Assembly: GCF_038751955.1 (NCBI RefSeq) | Contig: NZ_JBCEXH010000004.1 | Span: 62,001-126,000, forward strand | DNA from: Methanocalculus natronophilus | GTDB lineage: Archaea > Halobacteriota > Methanomicrobia > Methanomicrobiales > Methanocorpusculaceae | Reading direction: 5' to 3' | Length of the DNA stretch: 64,000 bases | Shown here: positions 25,848 through 35,384 of the stretch, piece after piece | Numbering within the stretch: the stretch's first letter is position 1 | Layout of the letters: each line of letters opens with the position of its first letter | Notes under the pieces: generated by a model | Told to the model about the DNA's origin: nothing | Databases searched by the model: none | Seen by the model: the letters and a program-made list of their open reading frames with translations, nothing else | Program-made: the position numbers and the translations under genes

Positions 25848-27915
25848 AGAACCAGTAGATATCAATAAACCAGGCTACTACATCAACCGGGAGCTCTCCT
25901 GGCTCTCCTTCAACCGGCGGGTGCTTGCAGAGGCACATGATAGCACCCACCCGCTCCTTGAACGGATAAAGTTCCTTGCGATCTGCGGGAGCAACCTGGA
26001 TGAGTTCTTCATGGTCCGGGTATCCGGGCTCAGGCACCAGCTGAAGGACGGTGTCCCAAAGCCGCCGCCGGATGGGATGCTGCCTGCAGAACTCCTCTGG
26101 AAGCTTCAGCTTGAGGTCGCTGAACTCTACAGCCTCTATGATGAGACCTGGCAGGGGTCGCTTCTTCCGGCACTCCACGATGCCGGGATTACAATTCTCA
26201 GATACAGTGATCTTTCAACTGAAGAGAAAGAGGCGATGACGAACTACTTCCAGACGACCATATACCCGATCTTAACACCGATAGCAATCGATGCGGCCCG
26301 GCCGTTCCCCTTCATCTCCAACCTCTCGCTGAACCTTGCAGTTCTTCTGAAGACGACAGATGGCAGACGATACCTTGCACGGGTGAAGGTGCCCTCTCTC
26401 ACCTTTGGCCGGTTTATACCGGTTCCACCCGGCGGCAAAGGCCGATACCGGTTTCTGCTCCTTGAAGACCTTGTTGCAGAAAACCTGGCGCTCCTCTTTC
26501 CTGGTATGATCGTCGAGGGATCCTACAGGTTCAGGCTCACCAGGGATGCTGAGATCAAGGTGGTGCTCGATGAGGCGTCTGATCTCCTCTCGGCAGTCGA
26601 GGGATGTCTTGAGTGCAGGCGTACCGGCATGCCGGTACGGCTGGAAGTGGATCCAGGGATGCCTTCCCGCCTGATCCTCCTCCTCTCTGAGAGGCTGGGT
26701 CTTTTAGAACATGATGTCTTTGGGACATCGGGGTTCATTGCACATGCGGATCTCTGGCAGCTGCATGATCTCCACCGCCCGGATCTCCTTGATACGCCGT
26801 TTGTTCCCCATATTCCACAAGCTCCTGATATCGACGCAAATATCTTTGCAACAGCGAGGGGGCAGGACATACTCTTCTACCATCCCTATGACAGCTTCAG
26901 TCCGCTGGTGCGGCTCTTCAGGCAGGCGGCAGAGGACCCTGATGTTCTTGCAGTCAAGATCACGCTCTACCGGATCGACCGCAACTCTCCCATTGTTGAT
27001 GCACTGATGAAGGCACGGCAGAATGGCAAACAGGTGACGGTGGTCCTTGAGTTAAAAGCCAAATTCGATGAACAGAACAATATCACCTGGGCACGGGCAC
27101 TTGAACAGGAAGGCGTCCATGTTGTGTATGGCCATGAACGCCTGAAGATTCATGCGAAGGTTGCGATGATCGTCAGAAAAGAACGTGACGGCATCTGCCG
27201 CTACATCCACCTGAGTTCAGGTAACTATAACACAAAAACTGCCCGGATATATGGCGATATCGGGTATCTGACAGCAGATCCGGAGATTGCAGCCGATGTG
27301 ACCGAACTCTTCAATTATTTAACCGGGTATGCTGACGGGGAAACATTTCGAAAACTTCTTGTTGCGCCGATAACGCTCAGAGATGGTATCCTGATGAGGA
27401 TCGAGCGGGAGATCGAATGCCAGAAGAAGAACCAGTCCGGCTACATCTCGCTCAAGTTAAACGGACTCCTCGATCCGGATATCATCGGGGCACTCTATCG
27501 TGCATCCGGAGCGGGTGTCAGGATAGATCTCAATGTCCGGGGTCTCTGTGCACTCAGGCCCGGTGTCCCCGATATATCTGAGACGATCACCGTCACCTCC
27601 ATCGTGGGGCGGTTTCTTGAACATGCACGGATTTATCACTTTCATAATGGTGGTGATGACGAGGTCCTACTCGGCTCGTCCGACATGATGCAGCGGAACC
27701 TCAGGCGGAGAGTCGAAGTCCTATTTCCGGTGCGTGATCCGGCCATCAGGCGGGCTCTCATCAGGATACTGAAGATTCATCTCAGGGACAACGTCAAGGC
27801 ATGGCACCTCAGATCCGATGGCGTCTATGAGAAGATCCAGCCGGGTGAGGGTGAAGAACCATGCAACTCACAGGAGTGGCTGATTGCCCACCGGGGTGCC
27901 TGGCATGGGTGGTAA
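25837..27915 (+). CDS. ppk1: Polyphosphate kinase 1, second paralog
   Basis: A 692-residue PPK1 directly downstream of the first and clearly homologous along its whole length ('YINRELSWLSFNRRVLAEAH', 'LKIHAKV' with His at about 439, 'GRFLEHARIYHF' with His at about 596). Both catalytic histidines are kept, so it should be active. The two sequences differ throughout, which argues for an old duplication or separate acquisition rather than a recent copy. It overlaps the upstream ppk by 11 nt and the CHAD gene downstream by 11 nt, so all are translated from one mRNA. Confidence 0.95.
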   Translation: MASEEPVDINKPGYYINRELSWLSFNRRVLAEAHDSTHPLLERIKFLAICGSNLDEFFMVRVSGLRHQLKDGVPKPPPDGMLPAELLWKLQLEVAELYSLYDETWQGSLLPALHDAGITILRYSDLSTEEKEAMTNYFQTTIYPILTPIAIDAARPFPFISNLSLNLAVLLKTTDGRRYLARVKVPSLTFGRFIPVPPGGKGRYRFLLLEDLVAENLALLFPGMIVEGSYRFRLTRDAEIKVVLDEASDLLSAVEGCLECRRTGMPVRLEVDPGMPSRLILLLSERLGLLEHDVFGTSGFIAHADLWQLHDLHRPDLLDTPFVPHIPQAPDIDANIFATARGQDILFYHPYDSFSPLVRLFRQAAEDPDVLAVKITLYRIDRNSPIVDALMKARQNGKQVTVVLELKAKFDEQNNITWARALEQEGVHVVYGHERLKIHAKVAMIVRKERDGICRYIHLSSGNYNTKTARIYGDIGYLTADPEIAADVTELFNYLTGYADGETFRKLLVAPITLRDGILMRIEREIECQKKNQSGYISLKLNGLLDPDIIGALYRASGAGVRIDLNVRGLCALRPGVPDISETITVTSIVGRFLEHARIYHFHNGGDDEVLLGSSDMMQRNLRRRVEVLFPVRDPAIRRALIRILKIHLRDNVKAWHLRSDGVYEKIQPGEGEEPCNSQEWLIAHRGAWHGW

Positions 27916-29950
27916 GAAACAAAACCGGCCCGATGCAGGTTTCTGCCTGTTTGGGGCTCTGGCACTTCAGAAGCTGACTGACGATCTCCTGGCTGAGGCA
28001 GATGGTGTCCGCCAGTCTGAGGATATCGAGTACATCCACCGGATGCGTGTGGCATCACGGCGCATCCGGGCAGCGCTTCCTCTTTTTGCGGTTTGTTTCC
28101 CCACTGGTATGGATACCCGCACGAGGAAGGGTGTCCGTGCAATCACCCGTTCGCTTGGAGCTGCCCGTGATCTCGATGTCCAGATAGATTTTCTCAACCA
28201 GTATCTTGACACCCTTCCCCCGGAGTCTCCCCCGGTCTGGCATGCGAAATTTCTGCCTCCCGGAGAAGAAACCACGGTTCTTGAGCACCCTCCAGACAGT
28301 CATTTCGAGTCTGCTGTCACCCGTCCTGCACGTCCCAAATCACCCGGATTACTCGTTCGTATCCGACAGATGCTTGCGCATATACGGTCTGCAATCACAG
28401 GGGATTTCACTCCTGTTGTGCAGACCCCGCCACCACCGTTTGAGATCCCGGTGCGGCCGGGTATCGAATGCCTCCTTCTCCGGTGGAATGAGATGCGGAG
28501 ACGGATTCATCCCGATGTTGTCTGCTCAGTTGATACATTCGAGGAGTCTGGAGTTGGTGAGGAGCTTCTCAGCTGGTGCAGGCAGCAGATTGTCACGGCA
28601 GAACTCCGGGGAACCGATGTCCATTCCAGGTATACATATGAGGCAGCATACGAATCGATCAGCACCCGGTTGCTTGAACTCCTCTCATTTGAACGATATG
28701 TTTTTGATAGAACCCGGATTGCTCAACACCATGAGATGCGGATTGCTGCAAAACGGCTGCGGTATACAATGGAGATCTTTCGTGAACTCTATCCCGACAA
28801 CGTAAAAGATCCGATCATGCAGATCAAACGGCTTCAGGATATTCTTGGTGATATGCATGACTGTGATGTCTGGCTGGAGACCCTTCCCCGCTTCATGGAC
28901 GAGGAGGAAGCGCGTGTCGTGTCGTTCTTCGGGCATGCCGGGTTCATGCGCTTTATCAGGCCGGGCATTCTCCATCTTGCAGACGACAGGAGGATTCGCC
29001 GTGAGGAACTGTATACTGCCTTCACCCGCCACTGGGACGCGATGAAGGCAGACGGCGTGATCGAGGCGATCAGGCAGGCCATCGCCACCCCACTCGCAGC
29101 AATGCCGCATTCGTTGCATGATGCAGACGGTGCTGTCAGGATCGCCTTTATCGGGGATCTGCATGGCAACCTTCCTGCACTTCTTGCGGTTCTGGCTGAT
29201 GCTGAGCAACGCGGTGTCACCCATATCCTGCATCTTGGCGATATCGTCGGCTTTGGCCCTTTCCCCGAAGAGACCGCAGCACGGATCCGGGATGAAGAGA
29301 TCACCGGGGTTGCCGGAAATATAGATCGGGAAACCCTTGCTCTCTCAAAGAAAGACTGTCCAAAACAGAGAGAGGGACCTGATCCCAAGATGCATGCCCT
29401 CTGCTGGACAAAGAAGAAGCTGACAAAGGAGAGTATCCGGCATCTCCGATCGCTTCCAGCAGAGCTACGGACAGAGGCAGGAGGGAACACCATCCTTCTC
29501 ACCCATGGATCGCCGGACTCGACAACCGGGAGGATTGGTGTGGAGACGCCAGACTCCGATCTGGTACGGTTTACCCGGACAGCACAGGCAGACATCATCG
29601 TCACCGCACATACCCATCAGCCATTTCACCGTATTGTCAATGATTGCCTCTTCATCAACTGCGGCTCAGTCGGACGGCCCTTTGATGGCGATCCCAGGGC
29701 CTGCTACTGCATTCTGGAGGCAAAAACCCGTTCCCTCTGCCATATCCGGATTCCCTATGACATCGATTATGTCTCTGGTGCCATACAGAAAGCCGGTCTC
29801 CCGGATATCTTCTGCACCATGCTCAGGTATGGAATCAGTATGGAGGAGGCAGAGATTCATGCAGGGAAGTATGCTGCTGGTCAGGGGGATGATGGTATCT
29901 CTGCAGACTGCACGGTCAACCGATCAGTACCCACAATCGAGCCAAAATGA
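27905..29950 (+). CDS. CHAD domain fused to calcineurin-like metallophosphoesterase
   Basis: About 681 residues. The first 380 form a CHAD domain, the helical polyphosphate-binding domain rich in conserved His/Arg/Lys: 'YIHRMRVASRRIRAALPLF', 'ARDLDVQIDFLNQYLD', 'HHEMRIAAKRLRYTMEIF' and 'LQDILGDMHDCDVWLETL'. From about residue 412 a metallophosphoesterase follows with its metal motifs: 'IGDLHGN', 'LGDIVGFGPFPEE', 'GNIDRET', 'LTHGSPDSTTG' and 'TAHTHQPFH'. The fusion suggests an enzyme that binds polyphosphate through CHAD and cleaves a phosphoester. It overlaps ppk upstream by 11 nt and ppx downstream by 4 nt. Confidence 0.92.
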   Translation: MGGKKQNRPDAGFCLFGALALQKLTDDLLAEADGVRQSEDIEYIHRMRVASRRIRAALPLFAVCFPTGMDTRTRKGVRAITRSLGAARDLDVQIDFLNQYLDTLPPESPPVWHAKFLPPGEETTVLEHPPDSHFESAVTRPARPKSPGLLVRIRQMLAHIRSAITGDFTPVVQTPPPPFEIPVRPGIECLLLRWNEMRRRIHPDVVCSVDTFEESGVGEELLSWCRQQIVTAELRGTDVHSRYTYEAAYESISTRLLELLSFERYVFDRTRIAQHHEMRIAAKRLRYTMEIFRELYPDNVKDPIMQIKRLQDILGDMHDCDVWLETLPRFMDEEEARVVSFFGHAGFMRFIRPGILHLADDRRIRREELYTAFTRHWDAMKADGVIEAIRQAIATPLAAMPHSLHDADGAVRIAFIGDLHGNLPALLAVLADAEQRGVTHILHLGDIVGFGPFPEETAARIRDEEITGVAGNIDRETLALSKKDCPKQREGPDPKMHALCWTKKKLTKESIRHLRSLPAELRTEAGGNTILLTHGSPDSTTGRIGVETPDSDLVRFTRTAQADIIVTAHTHQPFHRIVNDCLFINCGSVGRPFDGDPRACYCILEAKTRSLCHIRIPYDIDYVSGAIQKAGLPDIFCTMLRYGISMEEAEIHAGKYAAGQGDDGISADCTVNRSVPTIEPK

Positions 29951-31518
29951 CTGAACAACAACGAATACAGGAAGAGACCGTCTCCTTTATCGATATTGGC
30001 ACAAATTCCATCAGGCTCCTTGTCGTCCGCCTGAACCGGAATGCTTCGTTCACTGTCCTGACGGAGCAGAAAGAGGTGGCACGTCTTGGGGAAGGTGTCT
30101 TTACCCGGGAAGAGCTCTCGGATGCAGCAATCAGCCGTGGAGTGACTATCTGCAGGAAATTTGTGGATCTGGGTCTTGCCTTTGGCTCAACCGGGTTTGT
30201 TGCCGTTGCCACCTCGGCGACACGGGAGGCAAACAATGCGGATATCTTTCTGGAGATGCTTCTCCGTGAGGCAAACCTTGACGTGCGGGTCGTATCCGGA
30301 AAAGAGGAGGCGCGCCTGATCTATCGGGGAGTTGTCTTCGGTCTTGCTCTTGGCAAAAACCGTGCACTCTTCATAGATATCGGGGGTGGATCGACTGAGC
30401 TTATCATCGGGAACCAGCATGACTATTTTGCGCTTGAGTCAACAAAACTCGGTGCAATCAGGCTGACGAACATCTTCTTCCGTGAATCCGGTACAGGCAG
30501 GGTTTCAAAGAGGAAGTATGCAACTATGCAGGCGTATGCCAGAAACCTCCTTGCCCAGCCATTGAACCGGCTTGGAAGAGAGCACTTTTCACATGTGTAT
30601 GGAAGCTCGGGGACGATCCAGAATCTTGCCGGGATCGCCTCCCGCCTCTCTCCAAAGACTTCATCGGGATCCCGGCTGCGGCTGTTGGATCTGAAACACG
30701 TGATCAGCAGGCTCTGTTCCCTCACACTTGAGGAACGGAGAAACGTTCCCGGAATCAATCCTGAACGGGCAGATATAATTATCGGTGGAGCGTTGATCCT
30801 TGAAACCATCATGGAAGGACTTGGGTGCGAGGAGATACTGATCTCGCCAGATGGTCTCCGTGAAGGTCTTCTCATGGAATATCTTGCCGGGATCCCCGGA
30901 TTTCCGCATGCCCTGAAGATCTCTGCCCGGAAACGAAGCGTTCTCCAGCTCGCCAGATCGTGCATAATTGATGAGAATCATGCAAAAACCATCGTCACTC
31001 TCAGCGGAAGCCTCTTTGATTCGGCACGTGACGCGGGTCTTCACACGCTCTCTCATAAATCCCGGCGCCTCCTTCTCTATGCAGCGTATCTCCACGATAT
31101 CGGCTACTTCATATCCTATTCGGATCACCATCTCCATTCAGCCTATATCATCAGGCATGCCGATCTGGTCGGCTTTGACCTGCAGGAGATTGGGATCATG
31201 GCAGAGATTGCCCGGTATCACCGGAAGAAAGCGCCACGGAAGAAGGATACCATCTTCTCTCTTTTTGACCCGGCTCTCCAGGAGGAGATCAGGATACTCT
31301 CGCTCTTCCTGCGGCTTGCAGAGCACCTGGATCGCACCCATTCAGGGCTTGTCAGCGATGCCAGGATCACCCGTGATCAGGCCGGTGGTATCAGGCTGAA
31401 ACTTGCCTGCCGGGGTGACTGCACGCTTGAGATCTCCGGCCTTCAATCTGCTGCCCCGGTATTCAGGAAAACCTTTGGTTCTGGTTTTGCCGTGGACGTG
31501 ATCAAAAGAGCCACGTGA
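29947..31518 (+). CDS. ppx: Exopolyphosphatase/guanosine pentaphosphatase with HD domain
   Basis: Ppx/GppA enzymes release phosphate from polyphosphate ends. The actin-like fold is shown by 'FIDIGTNSIRLLVVRL' and 'FIDIGGGSTELIIGN', with 'GSSGTIQNLAGIA' following. The C-terminal part (from about residue 330) is an HD-type domain with 'YLHDIGYFISYSDHHLHSA' (first HD His at about residue 383) and 'EIARYHRKKAPRKKD', giving 523 residues, the long form. ATG overlaps the stop of the CHAD gene by 4 nt (ATGA). As the last gene it balances the two synthases in the operon. Confidence 0.95.
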   Translation: MTEQQRIQEETVSFIDIGTNSIRLLVVRLNRNASFTVLTEQKEVARLGEGVFTREELSDAAISRGVTICRKFVDLGLAFGSTGFVAVATSATREANNADIFLEMLLREANLDVRVVSGKEEARLIYRGVVFGLALGKNRALFIDIGGGSTELIIGNQHDYFALESTKLGAIRLTNIFFRESGTGRVSKRKYATMQAYARNLLAQPLNRLGREHFSHVYGSSGTIQNLAGIASRLSPKTSSGSRLRLLDLKHVISRLCSLTLEERRNVPGINPERADIIIGGALILETIMEGLGCEEILISPDGLREGLLMEYLAGIPGFPHALKISARKRSVLQLARSCIIDENHAKTIVTLSGSLFDSARDAGLHTLSHKSRRLLLYAAYLHDIGYFISYSDHHLHSAYIIRHADLVGFDLQEIGIMAEIARYHRKKAPRKKDTIFSLFDPALQEEIRILSLFLRLAEHLDRTHSGLVSDARITRDQAGGIRLKLACRGDCTLEISGLQSAAPVFRKTFGSGFAVDVIKRAT

Positions 31519-31682
31519 TCAGCTGCGCGGCAATCTTCCTAATTGAGCAGAGCAGGCATTGCAACCCTCTTCGGGGAGGGGTGAAAGGCTCTGAATTGCT
31601 GACTTTTTCCCTTTATTTTGGTAGTATGCTGGCCCTTATCGTGGTATTGAGTGATTTTGAGCGCAATTCCTTATTCGACATG

Positions 31683-31690
31683 TTTATATG
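31683..31690 (+). promoter_or_regulatory. TATA box of the tRNA-Tyr/tRNA-Asp operon
   Basis: TTTATATG lies about 35 bp before the mature tRNA-Tyr 5' end, the distance expected if transcription starts some ten bases upstream of the tRNA. The rest of the 200 bp between ppx and the tRNA holds a small CCCTC/GAGGG hairpin near 31564-31580 just after ppx, which may be a transcript end; nothing else is seen. Confidence 0.5.
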
Positions 31691-31720
31691 TCATCTTATC
31701 CTTTTTATTTAGTGCAGTTA

Positions 31721-31827
31721 CCCGCCTTAACTCAGACTGGTAGAGTGCGCGGCTGTAGTAAGATTCTCGCCTGCGGGCGAACTGCGCGGCTACCGCGATG
31801 TCCCCGGTTCGACTCCGGGAGGCGGGA
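31721..31827 (+). tRNA. tRNA-Tyr (GTA) with intron
   Basis: Acceptor CCCGCCT (31721-31727) pairs with AGGCGGG (31820-31826), discriminator A. C1-G72 is the archaeal/eukaryal tyrosine identity pair. The T arm is CCCGG-TTCGACT-CCGGG. The anticodon GTA is at 31755-31757. A 33-nt intron (about 31759-31791) sits after G37, the canonical archaeal position; it repeats GCGCGGCT from the exon stem, giving a bulge-helix-bulge for splicing. CCA is not encoded. tRNA-Asp follows 13 nt later in the same transcript. Confidence 0.93.
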
Positions 31828-31840
31828 TCAGTATTCACGT

Positions 31841-31913
31841 GCCCAGATAGTGTAGTGGCCTATCATGATGCCCTGTCACGGCATCGACTCGGATTCGAAT
31901 TCCGATCTGGGCG
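31841..31913 (+). tRNA. tRNA-Asp (GTC)
   Basis: Acceptor GCCCAGA (31841-31847) pairs with TCTGGGC (31906-31912), discriminator G, as expected for tRNA-Asp. The anticodon stem GATGCC/GGCATC closes loop CTGTCAC with anticodon GTC. The T arm has TTCGAAT. No intron and no encoded CCA. A T-rich stretch follows and probably ends the transcript. Confidence 0.95.
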
Positions 31914-31982
31914 TACCAACTTCTTTTGCTGACGCTTCACGTGATACAATGCTTTATCTTTTCATACCGCCAATAGACTGGT

Positions 31983-33531
31983 ATGCCTACGGCAAAAGCT
32001 ACTGTGGGGAATTGCTTTCTTTGTTGAAAGCAAGTCGCCAAAGAGAGTAACTGTTTTTGACACCACCCTCAGGGATGGTGAACAGACACCGGGTGTATCA
32101 TTCACCTATGAACAGAAACTGGATATTGCACGCATCCTCTCAGAGGTTGGCGTTCATGCAATCGAGGCTGGTTTCCCCTCTTCCTCAGACCAGGAGAGGC
32201 TGACGGTCAAAAGTATTGCAGCTGAGGGCTTCGACGCCTCAATCTGCGGTCTCTCCCGCTCACGGGTAGAGGATGTCAACACCTGCCTTGACTGCGATGT
32301 CGATATGGTGCATGTCTTCATTCCGACATCAGATATCCAGCGGGAGAATACCATCAGGAAGAGCCGTGAAGAGGTTCTCAGAATGACCGGCGAGATCGTC
32401 GGGTATGTCCGCGATCACCTGGACGCCTGCATGTTCTCTGCGATGGATGCAACCAGAACTGATCTTCCATACTTAATCGAGGTCCTGAAAACCGCAAGCG
32501 ATGCTGGTGCAACAGTCGTCAACATCCCAGATACTGTCGGCGTGTATACGCCGAATAAGATGCAGGCACTGATCTCAGCACTGGCAGAAGAGATCTCCAT
32601 CCCAATTGATATCCACTGCCACAATGACTTCGGCCTTGCTGTTGCAAACACCACAACAGCCGTTGAAGCCGGTGCATCACAGGTGCAGGTGACGGTCAAT
32701 GGTATTGGGGAGCGGGCAGGAAATGCCGATATCGCCCAGACCGTGATGATCCTTGAGTCTGTCCACGGTATCAGCACAGGCATTGAGACAACCCGTCTTG
32801 TCGAAATGTCACGCCTCGTCTCCCGGTATTCGGGGATACCGATTGTTCCCATCCAGCCGGTGGTCGGTGACAATGCGTTTGCGCATGAATCAGGCATCCA
32901 TTCGCATGGAATCATCGCAAACTCACAGACATTTGAGCCGGGGATCATGACTCCCGAGATGGTCGGCCACCGCAGGCGTCTGGCGCTTGGCAAACATGTC
33001 GGAAGGCATGCGGTTCGCCAGATGCTCTCGCTGGTTCATATCAATCCCTCTGACGCCGAACTGGATGAGATTGTTGAGCGGATCAAGACGATCTCGTCAC
33101 GGGGCAGGCGTGTGACTGATCACGATCTCTACGCGATTGCTGAGGATGTCATGGATATCCGGGCTGTCCAGAAGACCATTGAGCTCCGTGACATTGCGGT
33201 GATGTGCGGGAATCATAGTATTCCAACAGCCAGTGTCCGGGCGATGGTTGATGGTATCGAGAAGGTGGCAAGCGCCATTGGAAACGGCCCTGTCGATGCT
33301 GCGGTAAAGGCTGTCCTCAATGTGATGCCAATCGGCATCCAGCTCAAGGACTTCCGGATTGAGGCGATCAGCGGTGGTACCGATGCCATCGGCCATGTGA
33401 CCATTACGGTCGAGGATCAGCAGGGGCGAACCTATGATGCAAGTTCATCCGGAGATGATATCGTGATGGCATCAGCCGAGGCGATGATCAATGCGATCAA
33501 TCTCCTCCAGTTTACCAGGGACACACCCTGA
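31983..33531 (+). CDS. leuA: 2-isopropylmalate synthase (LeuA/citramalate synthase family), apparent 5' frameshift
   Basis: A DRE-TIM metallolyase that condenses acetyl-CoA with a 2-oxo acid. 'VFDTTLRDGEQTPGV' begins the barrel, the metal-binding 'DIHCHNDFGLA' and 'NGIGERAGNAD' follow, and a LeuA regulatory domain ends the protein. The main frame has no ATG, GTG or TTG between its upstream stop (near 31951) and 32305, which is well inside the barrel. An ATG at 31983 in another frame reads 'MPTAKATVG' and joins 'IAFFVESKSPKRVTVF' if one G of GGGG (32006-32009) is skipped. Either the gene is frameshifted or it starts at a rare codon. Isopropylmalate or citramalate synthase cannot be separated by eye. 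Confidence 0.85.
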
Positions 33532-33564
33532 CCTTTTTTATTCTTTCCATACCATTTCGTCTGT

Positions 33565-34989
33565 ATGGAAGCACCACGGCCGTTCTGTGTTGCCGGAAGA
33601 TGGAAAACTGGTTCTGAGACCATACCTGTGAGGTATCCCTATACCGGCGAGACGATCGCAACAATCTGTACCGGCACAGAAGCAGATCTGAGACTGGCTG
33701 CAGTCCATGCAGCAGACGCATTCCAAAAAACCCGCTCCCTTCCTCTCTATGAACGGATACGGACGCTCAGGACTATTGCCGCACTCCTTGACGAGCGGCG
33801 GGACGAACTGGTACGGACGCTCATCCTTGAAGGGGGAAAGACAAGGAAGGTTGCGGAGAGCGAGGTGTTTCGCGCTATCGAAACGATCCGGATATCCATG
33901 GAAGAGGCCGCACGGATTGAGGGGACAATACTATCGCTTGACCGGACCGCTGGTGGTGCCGGACGCACCGGGTACCTGACCCGTGTGCCGGTTGGCCCGG
34001 TGCTTGCAATTACCCCGTTCAACTACCCGTTAAACCTTGCCTGCCACAAGATCGGACCTGCAATTGCCGTTGGTGCGCCTTTCCTCCTGAAGCCGTCAAC
34101 AGCCACACCCCTCTCATCTGGTATCCTTGCAGAGATCGTTCTTTCTGCCGGATACCCTGAGGAAGCTGTCTCGATGATACCGGCGCCGGGTGCTGTTGCA
34201 GATACAATCATCGGAGACGATCGGTTTGGGTATCTCTCCTTCACCGGGAGCCCGGCTGTCGGGTGGGATATCAAAAACCGTGCCGGAAAGAAGAAAGTCG
34301 GTCTTGAGCTTGGCGGGAATGCCGCAGCAGTCGTCTGCGCCGATGCTGACCTTGCGTATGCCGCAGAACGAATTGTCACCGGCGGGTTTGCCAATGCGGG
34401 GCAGAACTGCGTCTCGGTGCAGCGCGTCCTCATCGAGCAGCCCGTGTATGAGGCTATGGCTGATCTGATTGTATCGGGTGTCAAAAACCTGCACACCGGT
34501 GATCCACAGGATCCAAAAACCGATGTTGGCCCGATGATCTCACCTGAGGCTGCACAATCCACGCAGCAGGCGATCAGGTCTGCACTCGCTCGTGGTGCCC
34601 GCCTCCTCACCGGTGGGGAGAGAAATGGAGCATTCCTTGCACCGACCGTCCTCACAGATGTCGCACCAGACCTTGAAATCGCATGCAGGGAGATCTTTGC
34701 ACCTGTCCTTCTGCTCACTCCCTTTGAGACGGCTCAGGAGGCCTTCAGGATGGTAAATCAGTCGACTTATGGGCTTCAGGCCGGGATCTTTACAGACTCC
34801 TTTAAAACAGTGCAGGAGGCTTTCTCGACAATTGAGGTTGGTGCGCTGATGGCAAATGATGTTCCGACATTCCGGGTTGATGAGATGCCGTATGGCGGAG
34901 TCAGGGAATCAGGCATGGGCCGTGAAGGACCGGCGTATACAATCAGGGAGATGACTGTGGAAAAGATGCTGGTTGTCAATAAAAAGTGA
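33565..34989 (+). CDS. NAD(P)-dependent aldehyde dehydrogenase
   Basis: 474 residues with the complete ALDH layout: cofactor site 'VLAITPFNYPLNLACHKIGP', 'SFTGSPAVGWDI', general-base Glu in 'GLELGGNAAA', catalytic Cys in 'GFANAGQNCVSVQR', and a C-terminal 'YGGVRESGMGREGPAY'. Similar methanogen enzymes oxidise lactaldehyde for coenzyme F420 (CofA) or other aldehydes; the substrate cannot be set from sequence. It follows leuA by 33 bp, so a joint operon is possible, and it faces the prefoldin gene tail-to-tail. Confidence 0.93.
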   Translation: MEAPRPFCVAGRWKTGSETIPVRYPYTGETIATICTGTEADLRLAAVHAADAFQKTRSLPLYERIRTLRTIAALLDERRDELVRTLILEGGKTRKVAESEVFRAIETIRISMEEAARIEGTILSLDRTAGGAGRTGYLTRVPVGPVLAITPFNYPLNLACHKIGPAIAVGAPFLLKPSTATPLSSGILAEIVLSAGYPEEAVSMIPAPGAVADTIIGDDRFGYLSFTGSPAVGWDIKNRAGKKKVGLELGGNAAAVVCADADLAYAAERIVTGGFANAGQNCVSVQRVLIEQPVYEAMADLIVSGVKNLHTGDPQDPKTDVGPMISPEAAQSTQQAIRSALARGARLLTGGERNGAFLAPTVLTDVAPDLEIACREIFAPVLLLTPFETAQEAFRMVNQSTYGLQAGIFTDSFKTVQEAFSTIEVGALMANDVPTFRVDEMPYGGVRESGMGREGPAYTIREMTVEKMLVVNKK

Positions 34990-35009
34990 GATTACAATAA
35001 AAAGTGAGA

Positions 35010-35384
35010 TTATGCAGCCTCAGGCATCCGGCCTTCAAGGGCGTTTCTGACCTGCTGCTGGAGTTCCTCGAATTTTGTTGAGAGGGCTTTCTCCTGTTTT
35101 TCGAGTGACTTGATCCTGAGTTCAAGTGTATCGATCTTCTCGGAGAGGGCCTTCTCGACATACTCTTTTGACTGCTGGACCATCACTGAACCGACGCTCA
35201 TGTAGACATTTGCGTCAGTTTCGGTCTCTTTCAGTTCTTCTTCTGCCCGTTTTGCCTCACGGACCGTCATTTCATACTGGCTCTTCTGCTGAAGAATCGT
35301 CTGCATCTGCTGCTGCATCTGCTGGAGCTGTGCAATCTGATTCTGAACCTTCTGGGGGATGTTAGGATTTTCCAATGTAATCAA
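35010..35384 (-). CDS. pfdB: Prefoldin subunit beta
   Basis: 124 residues, two long coiled coils joined by a hairpin: 'VQNQIAQLQQMQQQMQTIL' at the N terminus and 'LELRIKSLEKQEKALSTKFE' at the C terminus. Prefoldin holds unfolded proteins for the thermosome. The start is a TTG (35384 or 35375), within the 3' end of the Pcc1 gene, so translation is coupled. It is the last gene of the super-operon. Confidence 0.94.
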   Translation of the reverse strand: MITLENPNIPQKVQNQIAQLQQMQQQMQTILQQKSQYEMTVREAKRAEEELKETETDANVYMSVGSVMVQQSKEYVEKALSEKIDTLELRIKSLEKQEKALSTKFEELQQQVRNALEGRMPEAA

